Source: Gymnothorax reevesii
Lineage: Eukaryota; Chordata; Actinopteri; Anguilliformes; Muraenidae
Direction: 5' to 3'
Assembly: GCA_029721435.1 (NCBI GenBank)
Contig: CM056573.1
Coordinates: forward strand, 124,769,447-124,833,446
Length of the DNA stretch: 64,000 bases
Part shown: positions 31,440 through 44,240 of the stretch, one piece after another
How positions within the stretch are numbered: position 1 is the first letter of the stretch
How the letters are laid out: the number at the start of each line of letters is the position of its first letter
The notes under the pieces: generated by a model
Told to the model about the DNA's origin: nothing
The model's input: the letters and a program-made list of their open reading frames with translations, nothing else
Database searches by the model: none
Made by a program: the position numbers and the translations under genes

Positions 31440-33355
31440 TAACTTTGAATTTGGAATTATTGTTGGTGCCAGACAGAATGGTTTGAGTGTCCAGAAGCTG
31501 CTGATCTCTTGCAATTTTCAGACTCAGTTGTCTATAGAGTTTTAGAAAATTGCTTGAGAAACAAAAAACATCCAGTAAGGAGTATTGCCCTGCCACTAGT
31601 CCAGACCTGTCAACCACTGAAAATATTTAGCATATTATGAAATGAGAAATATCACAATGGAGGTTACAAAGTGTAGTTGCTGAAATCCTACGTCAAGCAA
31701 GGATGTTCAAAGATTTTGATTTTAAATTTACAGCAGTTGGTGTCCTCAGTTCCCAAATACATACAGAGTGCTGTATAATGAAGCGGTGATGAAACACAGA
31801 AATAAACATGCCACTGTCCCAACTTTCCCAGATCCAAATTCAAAATGAGCTTATATTTTCAAAAACACAAGAAAGTTTCTCAGTTTCAATGTCTGATATG
31901 TCATATTTGTACTATTTTCAATTAATGGGGATAGATACATAATTTTTATGAAAATTAAATGAATTAAAAAAAAAACAGTACATCCTGCAGGCTTCCTGAA
32001 GGCGCAGAGTAAAAGTGAATATTTTCCTACAAAAAAAATAAAATTGGATCTTCCTGGATATTTGCAGTTTTTGTTGGGTCAAAAATGAGTCTATGTTCAC
32101 TATGGTCTGCAGCAGCAATATCACCACTGAGCCAGTAGTGTTACAACATTGAATCCACAGGTTATCTGATCTTTAGCAGGATTCCTGTCATTGCCAGTTC
32201 ACTATATTGTTCGTGAGAAATGGCAGATCACAGGCGGCTTCACCTATCTCTTCTACTTTAACGGCATTAAAAAACCTTGCCAGCGTTTACTTCAATTCCT
32301 CGACCACAACAGAGACATGTTCTGCAATGAGTATCTTTGCAGTTTCTGGTGGCTGGTGTCAGCTGAAGGACAAATAAGGGCTGAGAAGTGATCCATGTGT
32401 TGTTACCAGTAATCTGGCCAAGTCAGCTTTTATGTAATTTTGAGAATACACCTGCTTCACAGAGTTTAGACTTTAGTTTATGGGCTGCATCTTTAGCAAA
32501 AGTTTGAAATGTATTTTTTTTTACCAGCTGATACCTGTGCTATGCACGGGCTTTATGGGCAGACACAAGAACAGCTCATTGAATTACCCAGTTTTTGTTG
32601 CAAAAATAGCTTCAAAATGCAGTTTTCACTCCATAGCTAAGTTTTAAACCTGGCACATCATCTTTGTCGCACACTAAAACTGGTGTATAAGAAAAACAGT
32701 CTCATTATTCACAGTGGGTTCGGAGGAGATGTGTGAAATTACGCAAATTGCCGACTCGGTAATAATCGCAAAAAGGCGCAGCATATAGGTGCTTTTAATG
32801 GCTTGCTATCATCACTAACTATTGGTAGCAAAATAAGTTTGCTGTCGGCTATACCATACTGTATAGTGCTGTATTATAATGAAATTTTTTTCCAACAGTG
32901 AAAGGATAGTCATTTCTGTGTAATACTCCCATAGAATACGCCCATCTCCGTTCTGAAACATACTAGCTAAAGTCCCTGAGAAGTGGTTGTGTTAATTGGT
33001 GACCAGCAGCCTAGTGTCAACACCTACAGAATATAGCTAACGCTAGAAAACAATGTCAAGACTTGATATGCTTCATTGCATGCTCATGTATGTTTATCAC
33101 CCATGACATTGCCTATGAGGTCAACCCAGCGGATCCAATATAGGCAGTTATCAAGCAATATTCTGTGGTACAGGCAACTCATTGAGGGAGCATGTGCTTC
33201 GAGTAAATCTTGACTGCAGTTCTCAGACACACAGGATGGAAGTAAAACATCCTGAATCCTGTATCTATCATGTTTAAATGTAGAGTTTAAATGATTTGCA
33301 AATCATTATATTCTGTTTATATTTATATTTTACACAGAGTCCTAACTTTTTTGGA
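31440..33355 (+). mobile_element. Chimeric Tc1 remnant interrupted by about 1.35 kb
   Basis: The interval 31440-31570 encodes a helix-turn-helix-like start of one Tc1 subfamily (GARQNGLSVQKL type). It joins directly, at about 31575, to the C-terminal part of another (SPDLSTTENI, with in-frame stops). The 3' flank 31790-31925 (CCACTGTCCCAACTTTCCCA and TTTCTCAGTTTCAATGTCTG) resumes at 33266-33355 with ATGATTTGCAAATCATTATA and ends in a worn AACTTTTTTGGAAATGGGTA terminus. DNA from about 31926 to 33265, which includes the duplicated 405-bp segment, separates the two parts. Confidence 0.65.
32006..32410 (+). repeat. Duplicated 405-bp segment, copy 2
   Basis: This copy is 99.5% identical to 24742-25146 (CAGTTTTTG here for CAGTTATTG; TTTAACGGC for TTTAATGGC). 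It is not flanked by the 140-bp repeats. It lies inside DNA that splits the Tc1 remnant. The encoded 66-residue frame (32191-32391) is unchanged. Confidence 0.95.
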
Positions 33356-35030
33356 AATGGGTACTTAATTGCTTCGTGCTGCAGGATACATGCACCATGC
33401 CACTGCGGACTCATCATCTTAACCTGGTTCCACAAATACAAGTGTGTGTTCAGAGTGCTCCACTGACCTCCACATTCACCATATCTCAATTCAACAGAGC
33501 ACTACAGGAATCTGATGGAACAGGACATTTGTAGCATGGAAGAGCAACTCACAAATCTAAAGCAACTGTGAGGTGCTATCACATCATCATGGACAAGGAT
33601 CTATAAGGGCTATTTCCTGGACCTTGTTGGTTCAAAGCAACAAATAATTCAGGATGTTCTTTGAGGCATTCAGGCTATTCTACCCAGTATTGGAAGAGTA
33701 TTAGTTCATTAAAATGTATAAAGTGTATTGGTCTGCCTCTGTCAAAACAAAGGACAAGGCCACATCAACGACCCATGAATAAAGGTGTACACACACACAT
33801 GCAGACATTCAATATCTATTTCTCTGGTACATTACATGGCAGGCGTACTCAGATTTGAAATTCATTTATTTACCCTAAATTCAGAATTCAGTTCCCAGGG
33901 GAAGGCACCTATTTTAGCTCACTGATTCTTTTCTCCCCTCCTCAAACAGTTGTTAAAAAAGAGAACTTAAGTTGTGGGCACCGCAAGCTGCAAGATGACA
34001 GGTTGATGAATAGTTGGAATTGAGCAAATATAATAATGGTTTAGGCTATTCAATTATAGTTAAATGTCAGAAATGAGAGCCCAATCACGGTTGAGGTGAA
34101 GACAGTTTGTGGGGGGAGGGGAGGGAGAGGAAGGCCAAGTATTGTCAACTGCCTTCGTTACTCAATTTGTGCGTTTCCTTAAAATTGGGGGGAACTAATT
34201 AATCTGAGCATATTTAAATATTGATATTCATGAAACATCTTGCAATAGGATTTTTAATGTGTTTTTGAATCAGTATCTGAACAAATACATATTTATTAAA
34301 TTTGCACAGAGTTTAGGCAAAATTCACTCGATACTTTATGCCCAAAATAATTATTTATTTGTTTATGTTATTTTTTTTTCCACACATTTGTCATCAGTAG
34401 TCTCCAGTCACTATGCAGAACTGTGCAAACACATAACTGAAACCAAACAGGAAGTGTCAGGTACTTTTTGTACTAGAAGAGCAGAAGCAGTCTCTCTTGT
34501 CTGTTTAGTACTGAGAAAGTTCCAGAAAGAACACCACACTTCACTCATCGCTTTGTCAAACACTTTTTCTCTGTTCTCCATGCCTGTCAGTCTTCCCCGC
34601 CCACTCCATTGTGCCTGCTCTTTCATACTATGTCTCCGACATGAATTTTTTCTTCTCCCAAGTTGTGTCTGAAACAGCATCCTGACTGCTGCACCTTCTA
34701 AATATTTACGACCTGCTAGATATACTGCCAATTATCTACTGCCCACCTGAATACAGGCAGTCTCTCCATACAGCAAGCCGAGTGCACAGGGTGAACAATC
34801 TGACCTATGTTGGAAGACTGTCAGTCAACAGGGAGATTTTCCTAAACAATGCTACCCAAGCGTAGCTCCTGCTGAGTCAGGGTTTTTTGAGTTAAAATTG
34901 TTCAGTGAAATACACTGCATCCGTTACAATCCTCGTGTTTCATCCAAGGATCTTCCCTCAGTCCAATATTCATGGCTGTTCACTTAAATTCTCATTAGTC
35001 CAGACGCTTATTGTGGGCTGCTCATCCCAT
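33356..35030. other. No gene seen; candidate single-copy sequence
   Basis: The interval 33880-34250 is AT-rich, repeat-free and similar in texture to conserved noncoding DNA. Short open frames at 34259-34672 and on the opposite strand lack recognisable domains. Confidence 0.4.
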
Positions 35031-35033
35031 GGT

Positions 35034-35105
35034 TGTGGCGGCATGGCTCAGGGGGTAGAGCGGGTGGTCTAGGAATCAGATGGTCCTGGTTCAATCCCCG
35101 GCAAA
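35034..35105 (+). repeat. tRNA-derived SINE head
   Basis: An A-box-like TGGCTCAGGGGGTAGAGC (about 35043-35060) and a B-box GGTTCAATCCCC (about 35088-35099) are correctly spaced for a Pol III promoter. The acceptor stem does not close convincingly, so I regard it as a SINE head and not a tRNA gene. No SINE body follows that I recognise. Confidence 0.6.
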
Positions 35106-37393
35106 TACTCTGTTTTTATTTACATATGCAGCACGTAAGAGCACTTTGTTTAAAATGGCCCAAGAGTGAACTCATGAAGTTCAGACACCTGATTGGTAAG
35201 AGCCATCATTCCCACCAATTGGAAATCTTTCTACTTAGGTAGAGCAGTGGAATTAGCAGCCTTCGAAGATGTGATTGTATGACCACAGGGCATGTCTCAA
35301 AGCCAGTGCTTGACTGAAACATTCTGGCTTACAGCTTTTACCAAAGAACACCCATGTCCCTGTCTTCAGAAGTGCTCTGCTCTTTTTGTTTCATGATTAT
35401 TTGCCATTTAAAGTTAATTTTGTCTGCAATTATTTAGTCTCCTGCTCTCTCGCTTGCCCACAGCTGCTCAACTGAAGCTGTATTGGTCGGAAATAAAAAA
35501 GAAAAAAAAAGCTTTATTTGGGCTGGATTTTACCCAGATTCTCAAATGAATTTGCTCTCATCATTGAAGAGGGAGAAAGAAAAAAGTTGTTATAAAATGG
35601 AAGAATAATGTAAACATATTCTCCACAGACCAAAATGTTTGGCTCATTTTGTTTTGAGATTGTTGTCAGACATATTGAAAACCAAAACATACAAACACAT
35701 TTGTCCTTGTTTATTTCTATGGCCGAGGGGGGATCTAATTTAATTTGGACAGCAAAACTGATAGAGGCCTGTGAGAGCAAATTAAAAGGCTGAAAAAAAA
35801 AATCAAATGAAACAACAATTAAAAAAAGTTGTCACAATTTCCAGTAGGAAATAGAGGTAGAGGGGAAGTATATTTGAAACCTTTACATCATACTCTGTAT
35901 GAAAGTAAAACTAAGGTCCTCACTTGAGTTAATGTATGAATGAATGAGTGAGTGAATGCAAGTGAAAGAGGACTGCAGCATCTGCAGGTTTAACACTAGT
36001 CCTGGAGGGACCTGGTGGGGTTGCAGTTATACTGAATTAGTTTCCTAATTGAGTTTGTAGGCAAGTCGCATTCTTAGCTTGGATCACAGTACAAAATAAA
36101 GTTCTATCAGTGATTTAGGCTCAGTTGCTAAAACAGCAGATGACATAAAAGATGAGGCCAACTAATTATTGAGTGGAAACCAGCTCAAAATTCAGTTAGA
36201 GATCTGCCCATGTGAAGTCATCTCTATTGTCACATGTTCCTGACTGCATCTGTTCCAGTCAAACTTCTGCATCAGCCAAAGCTGCTAAAAAAAATTCTTT
36301 CTGCTGTTCTGTTAGAGTTCCTTCACTTAACTATAGCTAATTTTCTGCAATTTGGGCTCCTGTATGTTCTTAACAGTAACCAGATGTACATAGATGTACC
36401 CCTTAACTGTCAGTCAGGTTTTTGTTTTTCTAACAAAGTACTATGAACCCTGATACTGTTGCTCTACTCATGGTGTTAATTGAAGTCTATAATTAGTTAA
36501 CAACAGCAGTGTGTTCAAATCATGTAGTGTTAGGGTAAAAGCAGGGCTGTTCCCACATCTGCCCTTTTAGGGTGGGATTGGACACCCCACTTCAGCACAG
36601 TATACACACTAATACTGGCCCATCCAAATTTCAAATCAATCTATAGTGTTTCTCCTCTTTGGACAAAAGGCCCTGCATCTCCTCAGTCCAAAACAGCAGG
36701 CAATGTTGGAGTTTGGGCTCATTAAGCAATTAAGAACAGAGGTTGGCACAAAGCAGGAGAGCAGATGGGCCGCTGGCTGGCTCAGGTGAAATCCTCATAA
36801 TGGGTGGAATTTAGCCCAGTTCACCATGTTGGTGAGGTAATGATAGCAAATGATTGCATCAGCCCCCTCAATTAATTCTGAAAGCAGGCCAATCAATTAC
36901 TGTTGGTGTCTGCTGCAACCAAATGACCAGACGTCCATTTTCAAAACAGCGGCTTCACAAATAAACATCAGTTTACATTTGCACTGGATGGCATTCAAGC
37001 ATTTTTGCTATGGGAAGTCCTGCGATAAGTTTCAGGTATGGTAAAAAAACTTTCACTGTGATGAAATAAGGAATTTGATTCATTAAATTCTGAATGACTT
37101 GGCCCTTGTTGTGCACCCCAGCCAGACATATGAGTACAACTGGGCTTTGATTTAACACTAAAAGTTTTACTGTGCATGCCTTACTTTTTATGGGAAATGT
37201 ATGATGATGTCCCTGAACGCAAAACATTATGGCTACACAGTAATGGATGTGGTAGAAAATGCAAACTTGCATGTAGTCCAATTTTTTTTTCCCCTACTGA
37301 GTCCATTTGCAGGAAAATGCCACTCACTGCCTCTAAAAATAAATTCACACAGAGGCACACGTAAAGGCACACGCACACACATACACACACACG

Positions 37394-37433
<40 letters not shown>

Positions 37434-38756
37434 AGTACCCCATTCTGGGCCGACAGCCTGCCTGTACCAAATAATGCACTGGTAATTACAATAGTGATTT
37501 CCTTTTTCTTTTGTGCAATTATACACAACCCTCAGTGCTATTCCTGTCTGGAAGTACGTGGGTCTGATCCCAAAATAGAACTTTATGTCTGTTAAACTTT
37601 AACCCTTTCGACACTAAATACAGTTGTACAAATCAGCATTACCCATTGGATATATGTATGCCATTTTCATGACTATAATATTCTACCTTCATTTTAACTC
37701 AGGAATACACTGAAGTAAATACCTCATTTGCAATATAGCCAAGAAATATGGAATACGAAATCTACCCAAATGCAAGGGTTTCTGGGACTCATATGTCTTA
37801 ACAGGATATTTGGAAATATTTTGAGACATTTGTATGTGTCCCTTTAGTATTGAGTGCGTTAATGCAAAGCTACGCTTCATTAAGACTAAAAAGTACACAA
37901 AGCTTTGGGATATAGTTTGATTCCAACACTGGGAAATCCTTCATCCAAAAAGAGTTGCCCAGAAAAGAGTTGTCATCATCAAACTCTGCCCCCAAAATGC
38001 CTTTGGACGAATGCTAGCAGCTGTAAATGCACAAACGTACACAAATAGCCTACAAATACGCTTGCACTTACGCATATATCCTTAACATCAGAAATTAAGA
38101 TACTGGTAAAGAGTGTCGCAGCTTGTGAGTGCAAAGAGAAGTTTCTTTTTTCACTTCTTATCGTGTCATTCTAATGCTTTTCGTGTGAGCTGTAAGTTGT
38201 CGGAGTGGAAGTAGTCTTGCGATATGAGACAACAGGCAATCTCCCACCTGCCGATCATATGGCGATTTCTAAATGCTAATCGTTAATCCCTCATATTTAA
38301 CTGAAATACAGGTAAGTATTAATCTGATGGAACAGTCAGCCACATATTCTGAATATGCTCTCTCTATTGGACAGATTTCATGTTAACATATCTGGTTGCA
38401 TAATAATGGCTGGTTGTAAATATTGACACAATTTCAAAGAAACAAATTAATTCAATCCAATAGAGCAATACAATGACAGCTGGTCCTTAAGTTACTTGCA
38501 CAGATTTACTGACAATACAATCAAGATGCAATCAAGATGGCTGAAATTGAGAAAAAAAAAGAACAGAGGTAGAGACAGAAATAGGCAAAAATTCCAGGGT
38601 CTGAAATGAGAGAGTATACCTGAAAAACTGTGGCTGTAGTCGCTGTGGCCCGTTCTCTTACACAAGACCTGAGAGAGGCAATGCAGGCTACCATCCAACA
38701 AGCCCAGCTGTGATAGATTGTGAGGAGATCTGCTGATATCCATGGTTTTGGGCAGT
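35106..38756. other. No gene seen; candidate single-copy stretches
   Basis: Repeat-poor AT-rich segments occur at 35400-35900 and 36800-37100. A hAT-like end motif (CTAGTCCTGGAGGGACC) at about 35996-36012 may be a decayed MITE. A (CA)n tract lies at about 37366-37432. No coding frame is supported. Confidence 0.4.
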
Positions 38757-39211
38757 TATTGGTAAGGTGGCTGACTGTGGTGCTTGAGCGATGTGAATGC
38801 AGCAGCTGTCCATCGTGCTGAAAGGCTGTGAGTGCAGTGACTGTCCATGGTCCTGAATGGGTGTGAGTGCAATAGCTGTCCTTGGTCCTGAAAGGCTGTG
38901 GGTGCAGCGGTTATCCGTGGTTCTAAATAGGTTTGAGTGCTGTAGCTGCTCGTGGTGTTGATTGGGTGTGAGTGCAGTAACTGTCCGTAGTGCTGAATGG
39001 GTGTGAGTGCAATAGCTGTCCATGGTCATGCAAGGCTGTGAGCACAGTAGTTATCTGTGGTTCTACATGGGTATGAGTGCCGTTGCTGCTCGTGGTGTTG
39101 AATGGGTGTGGGTGCAGTAACTGTCCGTGATGCTGAAAGGCTGTGAGTTCAGTAATTGTCCATAGTGCTGAGGAGCAGTGCGTGCTGCAGGTATTCATGG
39201 TGTTGAATCAC
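38757..39211. repeat. 35-bp tandem array with four-unit higher-order period
   Basis: The marker TGTGAGTGC (or a variant) begins at 38792, 38827, 38862, 38897, 38932, 38967, 39002, 39037, 39072, 39107 and 39142, exactly 35 bp apart, with degenerate units at both ends (about 13 units). Units four apart resemble each other most; for example the units at 38862 and 39002 both have GCAATAGCTGTCC and differ at three positions. The array therefore has a 140-bp superperiod. Confidence 0.93.
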
Positions 39212-40283
39212 TGATTGCGAGCTTATGGCCTTAGTACTGAATAACGTAAGAGGAGGGCCTCCACTGTCTGTGGCACTGAATGGCAAGGTTGGGGGGAGGA
39301 GGGGGGGGGTTGATTATTGCTGCTGTCAATGGGGCTGAATTTCTATTACTTGGATGATACTGTCATGACATTTCCCCCCCAAAAAATGCAATAACTATTT
39401 TATGACATTTGACACAAACTGATTTATTCTGTTATTCCTTCCTATGACAGCTCTTACGTGATGTATTTGACTGTGTGAGAATTTCAGGCTCACGCATACT
39501 GAGAGGTTTGAATAAAGCATTACTGATGTTTTTGGCAGTTTATGAGCCTGGTCAGATTAAATTAAATGTCAAAGTTTTCTCACAGCTTCTCGCATACACG
39601 CACACATACACACACACACACACACACACGCACGCACACGCACACACACACACACACACACGTCTCTTTTTCTCTCTCTTCCTGGGTTGAATTATCAATC
39701 CATAAACTGTCCCACTCTGCAGGTCAGCACAAATATTTCAATGCTGTCTTATTTGTTCAGCTAATTACAGATTTGAGAGCAGTAAAACGAGAGTATGAAT
39801 GTATGAAGTTATGAAATCATGAAATCATACTAATCTGAATTGTTCAGGTTTAAACATGAAGATTTCTATACTGATCATTTTCATAAATAAGGAAAAACTG
39901 CAGGGTTACTGTATGTACGTTTGCGTGTGAGTGTCTGTGTGTGCGTGCGTGCGCGCGCACGTCTGCATGCCTGTATGTATGCATGTGTGTGTGTGTTAGT
40001 GTGTGTGTATGTATGTGTGAGTGCACATATTTGTGCGAGAATGCATAAACATTATAAATGATTGAAAGTTAAAAGCATGAGCAGAGTTTGCTGATACAGT
40101 GTAGGCCTGTGCCTCAATGCTGTGGATGGTGGATGGTAAATTCTATCACATTAAATACAATTCATTATGGGGGAACAAACTTCAGCCATAATGCCCTGCA
40201 TAATGGCTTCCTACAGCAGCCGACTAATATTGTGTGTGTGCGCGTGTTTGTGTGTGTGTGTTTGTGTGTGTGCGTGTATATGA

Positions 40284-40315
<32 letters not shown>

Positions 40316-42172
40316 ATGAGTGTGTGTATATGAATGTGTGTGTGTGTCTGTGTTTGTGCAACTCACAGCATGGAAGAGATCATCCCTAGAATAAATAATG
40401 TAAACTGTCTCAACATCCGCACAGGCAGCCAGAGGGACTTGTACAAACCATACTTATCTGTCTCTGGGGTTACGGTTACCGTCTTCCTCAGTGAACTGCA
40501 TGTGTTAATGCCCCTTTCGGGTCATGATTCTGTAAAACTTACCATAGACGCTCAGCAGTATGCTAGCAGGAGGAGCACATCATATAGATTACATCTGGAG
40601 GCTATATGAATGTTCCTGTCCTCCATTATGCATATCACACACACTGTAGAAGCATAGCCAGATTCTCCCCTTAAGGGATGGGGAGCATATTGTAAAGTTG
40701 TAAATCTTGTCAACCTGTGTTTGTTTTATATGGGACAGAGATGGAGGTAGTATAATAAGTGATGTAAAGATGATGTAACTGTGTTAAATGCTACTCATCC
40801 CATCCTGTGCTGGGCTGTATCCTGCCTTGCCGGGCTACACTGGGCTCCTCTCTCTGGCTCATTAGCCGTCCTGCCACAGGGAATAATCCTCAGGAAATTT
40901 GTCATTTTAAATGAATTGTAATTCATCTTGAGGGAACAGTAATAAGCCAACAGGGGAAGAGTGGTATACATATATGAAATTTATACATAAATACAGTCAT
41001 ATATGTTAAAATCTTGATTTTTATACTGTAAATGAAACTACGAAATCTTTTCCCCCTCAATAGGTTTTTTGATTCAAGGCTAAAACGGTTGGTGGTCGCC
41101 TTGCGATAGCTGTGGATTAGTTTATTGGATTAGTTGTTATGTGCCTGCTGTGTTACTGCTTAGCTATGTGACGGGAGAACTGGAGTCGCTGGGTGATTTA
41201 GTGTGTATGTGTGTGCTTGTGTGTCTGCGCGTGTGTGTGTGCGCGTGCGTGTGTGTGAAGGTACATAGCGGACGTTGCTGGAGGGCTACATTCCGTGTAT
41301 GTTCGGATGAAAAAACAATTATCAGAATCTGGAACTCGAACTGTTTATACAGCGAACCTTAAGTGAAAGTTTTGTACATTAAAAGTTGTTTGTTAAAGAC
41401 AGAAGTGTATTTGTAAGCTATAAATGAAGAACAGAATTGTGAAAATACGTACACATTCACACGCATGAAGACATATACACACACTTAAGCATTAATGCAT
41501 GCCCACATGTACATTCTATACTCCTCAGCTCATATACAAACATACATGCACAAAAATAGATATTCATACAGATAGAGAGATACCGTAGAGGTAGCATGAG
41601 AGCATAAGTGGTGGAGCTGGTGGGAGCAGCTTTCATGAGAAGTGGAAATGCATTTAGTGACAGTTATTTGCTGTGCTTGGGCTCCTCAGAGAGCACTCTG
41701 TCACCCGGGGGAGCTGCTGGGTTTATCACTACAGTGTGCAGTCCATTAGAAACACTCTGCTCTCTTTGCACTGGGACTTCGCTTGTCAGAGGTGCCGGGG
41801 CAAATTAGTCCGCACAGTGGGACAGGCTGCCTGTCGCTCTCATCTCTCTTACTCACCATCTCTCTCCTCCCTCTGTCGCCTCTCTTCATATCTCCCTGTT
41901 GTCCTAGCTCCTCTGTATCTGCATAACTTTTTGGCTCTGCCTTATTTTTTGATTTTAAGTTCAATCATTTCTGTTGAACAGTTTTAAGTGTCCCAAATTG
42001 TCTCAAAGTAGGTTTTAAAATCTTCTCTTTTTCTCTCTCAGAGCGCACTCAAGAGAGGACTTTGTGGCGTTTTAGTAACCAACTACAGTAACTAAAGTGG
42101 TCAGAATTTTTCTTGAAAATTTGTTTGCCCATTTTTATATTCAGAGTTGATTAAATAAAGAGTGATTAAATT
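39212..42172. other. Microsatellites in otherwise unassigned DNA
   Basis: A (CA)n run lies at about 39599-39661, TG-rich tracts at about 39920-40030 and 40231-40366, a TG-rich tract at about 41200-41260 and a G-run near 39300. I saw no coding frame or element termini in the remainder. Confidence 0.6.
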
Positions 42173-42322
42173 GCCAGATAGGTTACATAGTGCCACATAG
42201 GTTATTAAAATGGCACAATAGGTTACTGAAGTGCCACAGGGAGTTTACTTAAATGCCACACAGGTTACTAAAGTGCCACGCTGGTTACTAAAGTGCCACA
42301 AAATGGGTTACTAAAGGGCCGA
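42173..42322. repeat. Short tandem repeat, about 20-28 bp units
   Basis: The units have the form AGTGCCACA-AGGTTACTAA and repeat about six times with small length differences. The array is diverged and ends at GGGTTACTAAAGGGCC. Confidence 0.8.
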
Positions 42323-44160
42323 TTCATATACCTCTCTCTCTCTCTCTTTCAAAGAGATGCACTTCATCACGGAATGTGGAATGTCTTCCCAGCAAACATT
42401 ACACTTTTCTTCCCTGCGGGAGTCATGTGAAGAACTGGTGTTTTTTCACACGTGTTGTAAGGTACGAGTCACTAACGTGTAAAAAACGTGAAACAAAGCA
42501 GGCTCCAAGCCATATGTGTAAAACACATTGATTATGCATAGCAGCAAATGCTGCATTTGTTTGCCACGGGTAATTCACATGACAAACTGATGGTTCTTGC
42601 ATGTGTTATAAATTACAGGTACTGAAATTCCGCACCTTCCAAACCATACATGTAAAACATGATTACACGGAGCAGTTCTACTTAAATGCACGCCACACAG
42701 CAGTGAACATCAGCCCTTCACCTTACTTGCTAATCCTGTCAAGTTCCCACCTGTATTACTTTCATTAGCCTCAATATCCATAAAATCCATAAAAAAAATT
42801 CGGAAGTATTTTTTCTATTTATGAAATTATAAATGGAGAAGGGAGAGAGAAAAAAACTTTCAAAAAAGCTTTCTATTCAAGGTATTCAAATTAAAAACCT
42901 CAAAGCCTCATCTGGGACAGAGAGAATTGCCACAATCCTGCCGATGTTGCTCATGGACAAGTCAAAGATCCTTGATTTCCGTCCACTCTTGATCAAAATA
43001 GTCAATCTCTTATATTGTTATCACTCCACTCATCAATGACGAGGGTAAAGGGCGACATCCAGTTACAGCCATTGTTGTGTAGCCTCAGTAACCAAGCTCT
43101 TCTTGATCTTTTCTGTTGTATTTTTACGTTTGCAGCTTCAGTGCAGACCTTGTTCTATACAGTCCATGGTCCGTATGCCCCGAAAAGTGGTCGCCACTAT
43201 GACTAACATCAATTTGCGTTGTGCTTTGAAAAGAAGCATCAACACTGGAAGAAGTGATTTTGACCCCTAGTAAATGTTCCATATATTAATTAAGCATATT
43301 TTAATAGAAATAAGTGTGTTATTTAACTCCACTTAAAAAATATAAGTAATTTCAAATAGTCAACATAATAAAAATGTCTAGCCTCAGATAAAAATATTTT
43401 GTGCAACCACTTACCTTAAAAAAATAATGTTCATTCAACAAAACATTTTTTTCAGTGAACTTGTTGTTTGTTGTGAAGTGTTCATGTGCTCTTTCATTGT
43501 TGTCAAAATTAATAGCTTCCAATAATTAAAATTTTGAGTTTCTTTTTTTTAAATAAAAAGTCTGTATAATTTTATTTTTATGACTGTAGGCTGTGTAAAA
43601 AAAAAAATCAAAATAACTCATGGGCATTCCGTATAAGTAGACAAGTATGCTTTTCCCGACTTTGAAATCTCAGAATTTACATAATTGAAACCAACGCTTT
43701 TTCATCGATAGAGTGACAAAGCTGCCTAGTGGTAAGTAACTTGCCTAGTCCTCAACAAGTTATGGTTCAAGCCCCTCTTGAGAAGCGGGCTTCTAACTGA
43801 AGTAATCTAAAATTGAAATAAGCACTGTGACATCCCCAGTGAAACTAAATTAACTGCCTCAAGAAAAATGAATGTTTAGCTGGTATAAAGTAAGTGAAAC
43901 TCATGTCATTTTTGAGTTCCCACTTTATACCACCAGTTTAAGACACGTGTTTTAGTTTTTTTTTTTCCTGGGTTATGTTTGTGATCTCCTTTTCCAAAAA
44001 ATAAAATAAATAACACCTTCTTTAAGGACTAATAATGTCCTCCCGGTATTTATCTGCCTTCAGCAATTTGTCAATAATGTTATTCATAGTTTTTTCTTTT
44101 TTCTATTTCATCTCGATAAAAAAGTTGCAACAAATATGACCTTATATTGACTCAATAATG
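42323..44160. other. No gene seen; possible degenerate SINE head
   Basis: The segment around 43725-43795, with GTGGTAAGTAACTTGCCTAG and the B-box-like GGTTCAAGCCCC, could be a worn tRNA-derived SINE head. The evidence is weak. The rest is AT-rich. Confidence 0.3.
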
Positions 44161-44171
44161 ATGCTCTTGGT

Positions 44172-44222
<51 letters not shown>

Positions 44223-44240
44223 GCACATGCACACACACAA
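44172..44240 (+). repeat. (CA)n microsatellite
   Basis: About 24 pure CA units are followed by interrupted CA/CG units and then an A-run. Confidence 0.95.

Noticed and set aside
35034..35105. Functional tRNA gene
   Set aside because: A- and B-boxes are present, but the acceptor and anticodon stems do not pair convincingly and there is no Pol III terminator directly after. It fits a SINE head better.
37181..37528. Overlapping open frames on both strands
   Set aside because: They run through a (CA)n microsatellite.
42400..42660. Possible diverged tandem duplication around GTGTAAAACACATTGATTA and ATGTAAAACATGATTACAC
   Set aside because: Only short words match and the intervals between them differ, so the case is too weak.
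43270..43480. Possible MITE
   Set aside because: AT-rich ends are only vaguely inverted, with no target duplication.
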